From: Phycisphaerales bacterium
GTDB lineage: Bacteria > Planctomycetota > Phycisphaerae > UBA1845 > UTPLA1
Reading direction: 5' to 3'
DNA: 64,000 nt
NCBI GenBank assembly: GCA_022360095.1
Contig: JAKSDK010001243.1
Span: 28,104 to 92,103 of the forward strand
Position numbers and translations under genes: made by a program. The notes under the pieces are model-generated. The model searched no databases. It was given only the letters and a program-made list of their open reading frames with translations, and was not told the DNA's origin. Below are positions 1-7,666 of the stretch, piece after piece (position 1 is the first letter of the stretch; every line of letters begins with the position of its first letter).

Positions 1-1271
1 CGTCGAATAGACCGTGCGACGCGTTCGATTACGCTCGGCTTTCGCGCATGGATCGGAATGTCCATGAGATACCGCCGCAAGTCATATCCGAAGGCCTGCG
101 CGGATTCAAAACGCCGGCTGGGGTCTTTCTCGATAGCGGTCATGCATATCGTCTCAAGTTCTCGGGGAACCCGCGGCACGAGGCGGCGCGGTGGCGCAGG
201 GTCCGTATGCAAAACGCAATTCAGTATTTCTTTGTCCGTCTGTGCGGTGTACAACGGGCGAAAAGTCAGCAACTCATAGAGCGTCGCGCCAAGACCGTAG
301 ACATCAACCCGGCGATCAGTCGCGTTGCCGTTGCCGTTGATCTGTTCCGGACTGGCATAGCGGGCCGTGCCCAGAAGCGAGTTTTCGCGCGTCAAGGTCG
401 GCTCGTTCGCGACGTGCGCCAGCCCAAAATCGCTGACCATCAGGCGACCGTCGCTGGACAACAATAAGTTGGACGGTTTGATGTCGCGATGCACGACACC
501 ATGCTCGTGCGCGTAATGGAGTGCTTCAGCCACTTCGGCGATCCACAGCGCCACTCTCCGAAAATAGGTACGCAATGCCTGCGTTTGGCTACCAACGCGC
601 GTGCCGGCGGAATCCTTGGTATCGGAAAGACGGCTGCAATCGCTCTCCGCAATCAGCGGGAAGTAAAGCGCTGCATCAAGAACCTCCGAATCGCTGATCT
701 CATCGATCATTGCCCGCAACGAGCGTCCTTTGACCAATTGCATGGTGTAATAGAGGCACCCTTCGACTTCCCCGAATTCGTGTATCCCGACGATGTTGGA
801 ATGGTCGAGCCTCGCGATCAGCGCCGCCTCGCGGCGGAAGCGATCGGCGGCATCGGGTCGCATCGCACTGAGTAACGCCGGAAGCACCTTGACCGCGACA
901 ATCCGATCCAAACTCAATTGTCGTGCCTCGTAGACGATCCCCATCCCACCGCGACCGATCTCGCGCAGGATTTCGTAGTCGGTAAGAAGTGAGTTCAGAC
1001 GCGACAGGGGAAGATTGATATCAACTTCGAGATGCTCACGAATGCCAAGGGCTCGGCGAACATCATTCGCTAAGACATCTCCGACCTGCTCACCCTGGCT
1101 AATCCGATAGCAATGCTCGCACTCATCCAAATGCGCTGCCAACGCTGATTGTTCTTTGTCGCTTAGGACGCTTTGCGGAGCGCGGCGCACCTCTTCAGCG
1201 CGAGGACACACAACAACTTCGGCCCCTTTTGTGCGCTGCGCCGTCTTGCCGCCGAAGTTTGTGGATGCCAT
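1..1271 (-). CDS. Ser/Thr protein kinase with N-terminal zinc finger (C-terminus outside window)
   Basis: Reading the minus strand from ATG 1271 gives an open frame that leaves the window at base 1, so at least 423 residues are present and the end is missing. Residues 22-54 hold C22, H47, C51 and C54 in the C-x(24)-HxxxCxxC layout of zf-HC2 anti-sigma fingers. The Hanks-type kinase domain begins near residue 99, with glycine loop G106-R-G-G-M-G111, catalytic HRDIKPSN at H261 and DFGLA at D281. About 40 extra residues lie between the hinge and the HRD loop. It follows the ECF sigma gene by 89 nt and closely resembles the kinase at 57248-60226, which continues into a membrane segment and TPRs, so the missing part is probably similar. 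Function as a kinase linked to sigma control is inferred from family and position. Confidence 0.9.
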   Translation of the reverse strand, partial: MASTNFGGKTAQRTKGAEVVVCPRAEEVRRAPQSVLSDKEQSALAAHLDECEHCYRISQGEQVGDVLANDVRRALGIREHLEVDINLPLSRLNSLLTDYEILREIGRGGMGIVYEARQLSLDRIVAVKVLPALLSAMRPDAADRFRREAALIARLDHSNIVGIHEFGEVEGCLYYTMQLVKGRSLRAMIDEISDSEVLDAALYFPLIAESDCSRLSDTKDSAGTRVGSQTQALRTYFRRVALWIAEVAEALHYAHEHGVVHRDIKPSNLLLSSDGRLMVSDFGLAHVANEPTLTRENSLLGTARYASPEQINGNGNATDRRVDVYGLGATLYELLTFRPLYTAQTDKEILNCVLHTDPAPPRRLVPRVPRELETICMTAIEKDPSRRFESAQAFGYDLRRYLMDIPIHARKPSVIERVARSIR

Positions 1272-1360
1272 AGAGGACCTCTGAGCCTGGAACCGAGAAA
1301 CCGTTCGATATCCGCACGAGATGAAAACGGCGGCCCCGATACGGGCCCACGCATTTCACG

Positions 1361-1969
1361 TCAGATGTTTAACGTCACCGAATCAACGTGATAGAGCGCC
1401 GCCATCCGTTTGCGCAATAGCGCAAGTGTCTGATGACGGATCACGTGGACATGGCCGGCTGTCATCCCCAGCTCCTTGCCCACGTCGGCCGCTGAACGAC
1501 CCTCCACAACGTACATGCGAAACGCTCTCATACGACGCGGTGGAACATCCTGCTCGAGCTGATCCAGGCACCACAGGATGTCCTGAAGTTCCCATTCGGC
1601 ATCCCAGATGTCCTCCGTCGCCGGCGCCTCATCGACAAGCTCTTCGCAGAGTTCGTGATCATAAATGATCGGTCGCTTGGCTCGAAAATGACTGGTGATC
1701 AAATTCTCGGTAATGCGACGAATCCATTGCCTGAAACGCCCACGGTCACGATCGTAGCGAAAATTACCGATATGCCGCGAGACGTTCAACATCACCTGCT
1801 GCACGATGTCGTTCGCGTCCTCATTACTCAGACCTCGGCGACGAATGACGCGAAAGACCGGTGGAGCGTAGCGTTCGAAAAACTCGCGCCACCTGGGCTG
1901 GTCTGAATACTCCGCCAACTGGGCCAACAGCGACGGACGTGTGTCTGGAAAACCTTTGGGCTTAAGCAT
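1361..1969 (-). CDS. ECF-family RNA polymerase sigma factor
   Basis: A 202-residue protein with sigma region 2 (DANDIVQQVMLNVSRHI, then FRQWIRRITENLI) and a region 4 helix-turn-helix (SAADVGKELGMTAGHVHVIR). The frame is open back to 2191, but start ATG 1969 is preferred because the protein then begins MLKPKGFPDTRPSLLAQL, which aligns with the N-terminus of the paralogous sigma factor at 56671 (MLASNEFPDTHPSMLAAM). The upstream 74 residues have no counterpart there. A further ATG at 2065 is possible. It precedes a Ser/Thr kinase gene, the same order as at 56671-60226, so the kinase probably modulates it. The cognate promoter is not identifiable from this window. Confidence 0.9.
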   Translation of the reverse strand: MLKPKGFPDTRPSLLAQLAEYSDQPRWREFFERYAPPVFRVIRRRGLSNEDANDIVQQVMLNVSRHIGNFRYDRDRGRFRQWIRRITENLITSHFRAKRPIIYDHELCEELVDEAPATEDIWDAEWELQDILWCLDQLEQDVPPRRMRAFRMYVVEGRSAADVGKELGMTAGHVHVIRHQTLALLRKRMAALYHVDSVTLNI

Positions 1970-2559
1970 GATCTTCAATCGCAGGGGATTGCTGACGGCA
2001 GCGTCGCCCCCCGACGCCTGTTTCCTCGATTTTACAATCGACCGCGGCCGATTGGAAGATTTCATACGGACACCACACAGAAACAAAGAAAGAAAACCCT
2101 GGTGACTTATTGCAGCAGACGAATGAACCGGTTCTCGCACAATCCCTAAGGCTTCATTCGTCCCACTCCCCTCATAGCATACGAGGACCATCGACGACTC
2201 TTAATGGTGAACGATGCGCGGTTGGAGAGTTATCGGCTCCGGTATATCAGCCTTGAACGATCGATTCTGATGAGCGGACGGGCCATTGGGGTTAATCGAG
2301 GAATATTATTTTAATGTCGTATTAAGCCGTGCCCCGCCGTCGCGTATGGCATATTCGGAGGACATTACTCCGGTCTTCGCTCTCGCCCGATCTGATCGGA
2401 TCGCCTGAGCAAAAAGCGACAAAGCGCCACGCAGACCGGAAGTGCTCTCTTTGCGCCAAGCTCCAGGAGCCTGGCCGCAAGTCTGCATGAATTGGGGAAT
2501 CAAATTGAGTTTAAGTGGGGTTGCCCCGGTATGGGGGCCAAATTAGGAGGAGAAATGCA
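1970..2559. other. Intergenic region between divergent genes
   Basis: About 590 bases with no convincing gene once the sigma factor start is set at 1969. The part up to 2191 is an open extension of the sigma frame. An A+T-rich stretch near 2300-2325 is a plausible place for divergent promoters, but no clear -35/-10 pair stands out. Just before the plus-strand gene, 2515-2540 has G and C runs able to form small leader hairpins, followed by the ribosome-binding site AGGAGG at 2545-2550. Confidence 0.5.
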
Positions 2560-3249
2560 ATGAGCATCGGACGGGTTAAGAGCACGACGGCAAAGCGGAT
2601 CCTTGTGGCAGCCGTAGCATTAGTATTGACGGCGTCAGCACGGGTTTGCCTCGCGAATGTTGTGGCGGCTGAGCATATACCGGCGGACCAGGTCTTCTCA
2701 ATGAATATCCATACAAACAGGGTGGCTGCCCAGACGATCACGTCGTCTGCCGCTGGGGAGATTGTGTCCGTCGTACTTCCGTTGTGGCACTTCGAAGATA
2801 TAGACTTCCCCCCAACGGCAGACCTTTCGATCGAGCTTTGGGGTGTGGACGGCAGTGGCCTCCCTGACGAAACGGATGTCCTGGCGAACCGAACGGTAAC
2901 GATTGCCGAGGGAAATCCGGACTCATCCACCCTTGTCTTTCACACCATCGACTTCTCGGCAGACGCGATCAACTTGGATATAGGAGACGAGTTGGCCATC
3001 GTGGCGCTGAGCAATTCCGCTCAGGGTATCACAGCTTGGAATTGGACAATGACCTTCGACGGCAATCCCTACGGCGGTGGTGAAATGTTCGTGGATAATC
3101 TTGACGGCAACGGCTGGATCCCTCGTATCAATGATACGGATGCCGACCTGGGCTTCGTGCTCAATGTGACTCCGGAACCGTCTTCGCTGCTGCTGCTTGG
3201 CCTCACCGGTGGGCTGGTCACGCTCCGACGTCGTTCTCGTAAGAACTAA
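2560..3249 (+). CDS. Secreted PEP-CTERM sorting domain protein
   Basis: A 229-residue exported protein. The frame opens at 2515, but ATG 2560 is chosen because a perfect AGGAGG lies 9 nt before it and the protein then starts with a signal peptide (basic MSIGRVKSTTAKR, then a hydrophobic stretch ending near VCLA). The middle is a beta-rich domain of unknown function containing a WHFEDIDFPP stretch. The C-terminus has the exosortase tripartite signal: PEPSS, a hydrophobic helix (LLLLGLTGGLVTL) and a basic RRRSRK tail. Such proteins are processed by an exosortase and go to the envelope or matrix. No exosortase gene is in the window. A strong hairpin at 3291-3330 ends the unit. Confidence 0.88.
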   Translation: MSIGRVKSTTAKRILVAAVALVLTASARVCLANVVAAEHIPADQVFSMNIHTNRVAAQTITSSAAGEIVSVVLPLWHFEDIDFPPTADLSIELWGVDGSGLPDETDVLANRTVTIAEGNPDSSTLVFHTIDFSADAINLDIGDELAIVALSNSAQGITAWNWTMTFDGNPYGGGEMFVDNLDGNGWIPRINDTDADLGFVLNVTPEPSSLLLLGLTGGLVTLRRRSRKN

Positions 3250-3290
3250 AAACGTAAAAGGTGAATTCACCAAACCGGGGCGACTAAATT

Positions 3291-3330
3291 CCTGACGCCA
3301 TGTCACATTTCGCCGTGACATGGCGTCAGG
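3291..3330 (+). terminator. Perfect 16-bp inverted repeat, likely transcription terminator
   Basis: The arms at 3291-3306 and 3315-3330 (CCTGACGCCATGTCAC and its complement) pair perfectly around an 8-nt loop, 42 nt after the PEP-CTERM stop codon and 36 nt before the next start. The right arm is followed by GTGTGTTTC, a weak U-rich tract. It could end the upstream transcript or act in the leader of the beta-helix gene. Confidence 0.7.
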
Positions 3331-3365
3331 GTGTGTTTCAAGATCGAGCCAAGGAGCAAAGATTG

Positions 3366-6023
3366 ATGCGCTTCAGACCGATTTCGACAATCACCGTATT
3401 ATCCATAACGCTATCAACTATCGCCCACGCGGCGACGATCAACGTCCCCGCTGATCACCCGACAATCCAGCAGGCCATCGACGCGGCGATTAACGGCGAC
3501 GAGATAGTCATTGCGCAAGGGACGTATCTTGAACACATCGACCTGCTCGGCAAGGCCATTACACTTCGCAGCACCGACCCGAACGATCCCGTCGTCGTCG
3601 CTGCAACGATCATCGACGGCGGCAACGACCCCGACGCGCCCGGTTTCCCGCAGAACAGCGGCACTGTGGTCTCCTGCAAAAACGACGAAGGCCCGGACAC
3701 CCTCCTGCTCGGACTTACCGTCACCGGCGGCGCCGCGCCCGGCGTTCTTGACGGCGGAGGGCTCGGTGCCTTCGAGGCCAACCCCACCGTCACCAACTGC
3801 CGGTTCGTCGACAACCATGCGGCGAATCCCTCAGCCTTTGGAGCAGGCGCCTTTTGCGGTTTCGGCGGCAGCGTAGTATTCACCGGCTGCGAGTTCATCG
3901 GCAACTCCGGTGGCCGCGGTCCCGGCTTGTACATCGCAGACAGTCCGGTGTCGGTCATCGATTGCCTGTTCCGCAACAACACCGGTAGGAGCTTCGGCGG
4001 AGCCTTCGCCACCGTTGCCAATCCCAGCATCACCCTCAGGGATTGCACGTTCGAAAACAACACCACCACCGACAACGGCGGCGGTGCGTACCTGAGCGGC
4101 AACATCAACGGCGCCGTGATCGAGGTCACCGACTGCGATTTCATCGAGAATAGCTCGACGGAAGACGGCGGCGGCGGGATGTACATCACGCGCGGTGACG
4201 TAACGGTGACCGGCTGTCTGATTCGTGACAACTCCGCCGACTTCGCCGGCGGCGGTGTCTCCACCAACTTCAACACGAGCATGACCATCACGCAATGTAC
4301 GTTTGAAAACAACAGCGTCACCAGAAGCGGCGGCGGTTTGAGCATCTTTTTGGCGGAGTCCTCGATCAGCGATTGCCAGTTTTCAGGAAACACGGCGCTT
4401 GGGTCCGGTGGCGGAATGAGTCTCGGCGGTTCCGGCAGTACACATCGTGTCACCGGTTGCACATTTGACGGCAATGAAGGCGACGACGGCGGTGCGGCAG
4501 CTTGTACTTTGTCGTCATTCGAGTTTGAAAACTGCACCGTGATGAACAATCACGCAACGAACGACGGAGGAGGCCTGCGGTTCTCAAACACGGCGTCGGT
4601 CACGCTGACGAACAACAACTTCGAGCTGAACTCGGCCGATGATTCCGGAGGCGGTGTGTCCATGTCCGCAGACGCGATGTCCGTGAGAAACTGCGATTTC
4701 ACCGGAAACACAGCAGGGGGAAGTGGCGGCGGTTTCCGCAACGGCACGGCTGGGGCGCTGAGTGAAGTGGTCGGCTGCACATTCATCAACAACAGCGCTA
4801 CCAGATCGGGCGGCGGGGCCAGCGAGTTCGCCAGCGGCGCTACGGTGCAGTACGTCAACTGTGTGTTTCAGGGAAACACCGCCGCCGACTTTGGCGGTGG
4901 CATAAACGATTCGTTCTCCGACGCGAACGTCTACGCCAACTGCCTGTTTGTGCAAAACGATGCGACAAACGGTGCAGGCATGTCCTTTCAATGCGCCATG
5001 GGAACCGTCGCGAACTGCACCTTCACAGATAACGACGACACGAACACCGCCGGGGTCCTCTTTCTCACATGCAGCGGGCCGCCCGCGGAACTTGTCGTCG
5101 CCCGCAACAACCTCTTCTGGGCGAACACCGCCGAACCGATCTTCCTTGGGCCAAACACCATACTCGACATCGCCCACTCCGATGTCGAGGGCGGAGAAAG
5201 CGCCGTCATCCCAGGCGGCGGAATTCTCGACTGGGGCCCCGGCAACATCGACGCCGACCCCGTCTTCGTCGATCCCGACGGTCCGGACGATGATCCCAAC
5301 ACGATCTCGGACAATGACTACCGCCTCGGCATGGCCTCGCCCTGCGTCGACGCCGCCAACAGCTCCGCTGTGCCCTTCGGACTCACAACCGACTTTGACG
5401 ACGAGCCGCGCATTATCAACGCGCTGAATTACCCCGACACCGGCATCCCCAACGGGATGGGCCTCGTGGTGGACATGGGCGCCTACGAAGCGGCGCCGGA
5501 CCTCTGTTTCTCGGGCGACGGTGACGGCGACGGCATCTGTGACGGCCAGGACACCTGCCTCAACCGAATACCGGGCGACGTCAACGGCGACGGCGTCACC
5601 GATGGCGACGATGTCGCCCTGTTCGTCAATGTTGTACTCGATCCTGGCGCAGCCACCGCCGACGACCTCTGCGCCGCAGACGTCAACGAAGACGGGGGCA
5701 CCGATGAATTGGACATTCAGAACTTTGTCCACTGGTTGATCAACGGCGCGCCCCCACCGGGCACCGGCGCCTGCTGCATATGCTGCCCGCTCGACCCCTG
5801 CGTCGAGGGCGTTACGGAATTGGACTGCCGCGGCCTGCTAGGTGGACACTATCAGGGCGACGGCACGACCTGCAACGAACCTTGCCCGATGGGTGCCTGT
5901 TGCTTTGACACCGGGCTTTGCATCGAGCTGACGAGCATCGCCTGTGAACTCGCCGACGCTGTTTACCAGGGAGACGGCACGGTCTGCGAAATCGATCCGC
6001 CAACGTGCACGCCGGTACCCTAG
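3366..6023 (+). CDS. Secreted right-handed beta-helix protein with dockerin-like and Cys-rich C-terminus
   Basis: 885 residues from ATG 3366, preceded by AAGGAG about 10 nt upstream. An earlier in-frame start at 3300 lies inside the hairpin and is rejected. A signal peptide ends near AHA. Residues from about 25 form a parallel beta-helix of the polymorphic outer-membrane/pectate-lyase type: VPADHPTIQQAIDAA, then some 20 turns with the pattern C-x-F-x-x-N-x-A-x(3)-GGG. Near 715-790 are EF-hand-like repeats (DGDGDGICDG, GDVNGDGVTDGDD, ADVNEDGGTDELD) resembling a type I dockerin. The last 90 residues are Cys-rich with two GACC motifs, each followed by YQGDGT. Likely surface-exposed or released. 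Ligand or enzymatic activity cannot be told from sequence. Confidence 0.88.
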   Translation: MRFRPISTITVLSITLSTIAHAATINVPADHPTIQQAIDAAINGDEIVIAQGTYLEHIDLLGKAITLRSTDPNDPVVVAATIIDGGNDPDAPGFPQNSGTVVSCKNDEGPDTLLLGLTVTGGAAPGVLDGGGLGAFEANPTVTNCRFVDNHAANPSAFGAGAFCGFGGSVVFTGCEFIGNSGGRGPGLYIADSPVSVIDCLFRNNTGRSFGGAFATVANPSITLRDCTFENNTTTDNGGGAYLSGNINGAVIEVTDCDFIENSSTEDGGGGMYITRGDVTVTGCLIRDNSADFAGGGVSTNFNTSMTITQCTFENNSVTRSGGGLSIFLAESSISDCQFSGNTALGSGGGMSLGGSGSTHRVTGCTFDGNEGDDGGAAACTLSSFEFENCTVMNNHATNDGGGLRFSNTASVTLTNNNFELNSADDSGGGVSMSADAMSVRNCDFTGNTAGGSGGGFRNGTAGALSEVVGCTFINNSATRSGGGASEFASGATVQYVNCVFQGNTAADFGGGINDSFSDANVYANCLFVQNDATNGAGMSFQCAMGTVANCTFTDNDDTNTAGVLFLTCSGPPAELVVARNNLFWANTAEPIFLGPNTILDIAHSDVEGGESAVIPGGGILDWGPGNIDADPVFVDPDGPDDDPNTISDNDYRLGMASPCVDAANSSAVPFGLTTDFDDEPRIINALNYPDTGIPNGMGLVVDMGAYEAAPDLCFSGDGDGDGICDGQDTCLNRIPGDVNGDGVTDGDDVALFVNVVLDPGAATADDLCAADVNEDGGTDELDIQNFVHWLINGAPPPGTGACCICCPLDPCVEGVTELDCRGLLGGHYQGDGTTCNEPCPMGACCFDTGLCIELTSIACELADAVYQGDGTVCEIDPPTCTPVP

Positions 6024-6202
6024 AAAGCGTTCCCCATTCATCGCCGGAATACGTCGCGCTGAAGGTACATCACCTTCAGGCGAATTTCGTCACACATCGA
6101 GCAGATCGCCCTCGATTCAGGCTTGTAGGAGGCTTATGCGAAGTGTTACAATAGTATTGTTAGTACGATAGGGCCAAGATTGTGCTTGGGAGCAGGAGGC
6201 GG

Positions 6203-6226
6203 CTGGTTCGAATCCCGTTGCCCCCA
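6203..6226 (+). other. tRNA 3'-end remnant (T-arm and acceptor half only)
   Basis: The stretch GGTTCGAATCC followed by CGTTGCCCCCA has the invariant T-loop (G-TTCGAAT-C) and a 7-nt acceptor strand plus discriminator A. No matching 5' acceptor strand (GGGGGCA) or D and anticodon arms lie upstream, and one T-stem pair is mismatched. It reads as the last third of a tRNA gene, as left at attachment sites by integrases that use tRNA 3' ends. It lies beside a decayed kinase gene. Chance resemblance cannot be excluded. Confidence 0.5.
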
Positions 6227-6270
6227 TTTGAATCGCAAATCATGAATCTCCGAAACTCAGAGAAATCGAT

Positions 6271-6840
6271 GTGGAAGATTCGAAATACGACGCGACGCAG
6301 ATCCTTCTTGACATGAATGCCGGAGACCCGTCGGCCTCGGAAAAATTATTTCCTATCGTCTATCACGAACTGCATCGGCTGGCGAGTTCTCACATGCGCC
6401 GGCAGCGATCCGATCATACCCTCCAGCCCACCGCACTTGTCCATGAAGTTTTTCTTCGACTTGTCGATCAGGCCAAGTCCACCTGGAAAGACCGGGCTCA
6501 TTTCATGGCCCTGGCGGCAACGGCCATGCGACAGATCCTGATCAAACATGCGCGAGGCAAGAATACGGCCAAGCGAGGCGGAGGCTGGAATCGGCTCACG
6601 CTGGATGAGGCGGTCACACCTCACGAAAACAAGACATTGGATCTCATCGCACTGGACGACGCGTTAGTCAAACTGCGCGAACTGAGCGAACGGCAATGTC
6701 GAGTCGTTGAGCTCCGGTTCTTCTGCGGCATGACCATTGCGGAAACGGCAGAGGCATTGGGACTGGGCTCCACGACGGTTGAGGACGATTGGCATATGGC
6801 ACGAGCGTGGCTCGCGCTTGAACTGCGAGAAGGCGCGTAG
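6271..6840 (+). CDS. ECF-like RNA polymerase sigma factor (TIGR02999-type)
   Basis: 189 residues from GTG 6271. Its features are those of the ECF-like family common in planctomycetes and acidobacteria: YHELHRLASSHMRR, HTLQPTALVHEVFLRL in region 2, AHFMALAATAMRQILIKHAR, and a region 4 helix-turn-helix (TIAETAEALGLGSTTVEDDW) ending ARAWLALEL. Members are normally followed at once by a Ser/Thr kinase beginning NPER. Here the sequence after the stop starts exactly that way but is broken (6843-7120), so this sigma factor has apparently lost its kinase partner. No strong ribosome-binding site is visible before the GTG. Confidence 0.9.
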   Translation: MEDSKYDATQILLDMNAGDPSASEKLFPIVYHELHRLASSHMRRQRSDHTLQPTALVHEVFLRLVDQAKSTWKDRAHFMALAATAMRQILIKHARGKNTAKRGGGWNRLTLDEAVTPHENKTLDLIALDDALVKLRELSERQCRVVELRFFCGMTIAETAEALGLGSTTVEDDWHMARAWLALELREGA

Positions 6841-6842
6841 CC

Positions 6843-7120
6843 GTGAATCCGGAACGCCACCAACGAACTTCTGAAATCTAAGCGACGGCCCGCAACTCTC
6901 CGAATCCGATGCTCGAGCCTATCTGGGAAACGTCTGCGCGACCGATTCCGATTTACGCCGTGATGTCGAGATACTGCTGGCACAAGACACATCCGCATCA
7001 CATTTGCCTCAGACGGCTCAAGTGAAGGAGGATTTGGAACGAATCGCGGCCGAAGTTTTCCGCAACGGAGAAACGCCGGGCTCCGTCGACAAGACTCTGA
7101 CCGCCGTCAAAAAAATTTGA
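6843..7120 (+). pseudogene. Decayed N-terminus of a Ser/Thr protein kinase
   Basis: GTG 6843 opens with NPERHQR, the usual first residues of kinases that follow TIGR02999-type sigma factors, but the frame stops after 12 codons. Another frame then carries SESDARAYLGNVCATDSDLRRDVEILLAQD, split here as SESDARAYLGNVC and ATDSDLRRDVEILLAQD, which is the typical next segment (a residue run of the form ACGDDxxLRREVExLLA). It continues to a TGA at 7118-7120 without reaching a kinase domain. So one frameshift and a large deletion have left only the leader of the gene. The shift position is inferred by eye. Confidence 0.7.
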
Positions 7121-7207
7121 TCGACTTCTATGAATCCAGCGACAGATCGAGCGATGCCCTGCCCTATCACAAACGACCGCAGCGACACGGCGACCATTAA
7201 GGCAAAC

Positions 7208-7648
7208 TTACGGACACGTGGCGCCGCTCAGCAGATGCGTCACGAATTCGTCGATATCATTCAGGTCAAGACCGCCAATGCCGTCAACATCGGCACAGTC
7301 GCAGTTCGGACCGATGCCGAAAAAGCAGTCAACAAAAGCCTGAATATCAATCCCGGTGATCTGAAGGTCCTGGTTCACATCGGCCAGACACTCACAGTCT
7401 TCACCCCCGGCAAAGGCAACGGACCAGAAACCGCCCGCCAATTCGAACCCGCCGCCGGCGATCGGCATGTCGAACGACGACGCATCCGTCTGCCCGATCG
7501 TGCCGGCCAGCTCAAAGGTCCCGCCGGTGCTGACCATCTGCCCACCGCCGTCGACGGTAAGCCAGTCGATCGTCATCGAGCCGGCATGCGCCCCGGAAAC
7601 GACAAAAGAAATGAACGAGCCTATCGCAATGAATAAACATGCACGCAT
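7208..7648 (-). CDS. Small secreted protein with dockerin-like EF-hand repeats
   Basis: 146 residues with a signal peptide ending near AHA/GS. Residues 24-78 hold a Gly-rich beta domain (MTIDWLTVDGGGQ, GTFELAGTIGQTDAS, GGFELAGGFWSV) that is widespread in planctomycete secreted proteins but has no known activity. The C-terminal half has two dockerin-like calcium repeats, ADVNQDLQITGIDIQAFVDC and ADVDGIGGLDLNDIDEFV, joined by a Cys-rich linker. It is the last of three secreted-protein genes read from 11206 leftwards, 18 nt after the metalloprotease stop, so probably cotranscribed. Confidence 0.82.
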   Translation of the reverse strand: MRACLFIAIGSFISFVVSGAHAGSMTIDWLTVDGGGQMVSTGGTFELAGTIGQTDASSFDMPIAGGGFELAGGFWSVAFAGGEDCECLADVNQDLQITGIDIQAFVDCFFGIGPNCDCADVDGIGGLDLNDIDEFVTHLLSGATCP

Positions 7649-7666
7649 TGGATTCCTCCATTCAAG

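Noticed and set aside
1970..2191. N-terminal extension of the sigma factor
   Set aside because: In frame but absent from the paralogue at 56671, and not sigma-like. The start at 1969 restores the shared N-terminus.
3455..5732. Minus-strand open frames of 364 and 382 residues
   Set aside because: Mirror of the beta-helix gene. Gly/Asn-rich repeats on one strand give Pro/Val-rich frames on the other.
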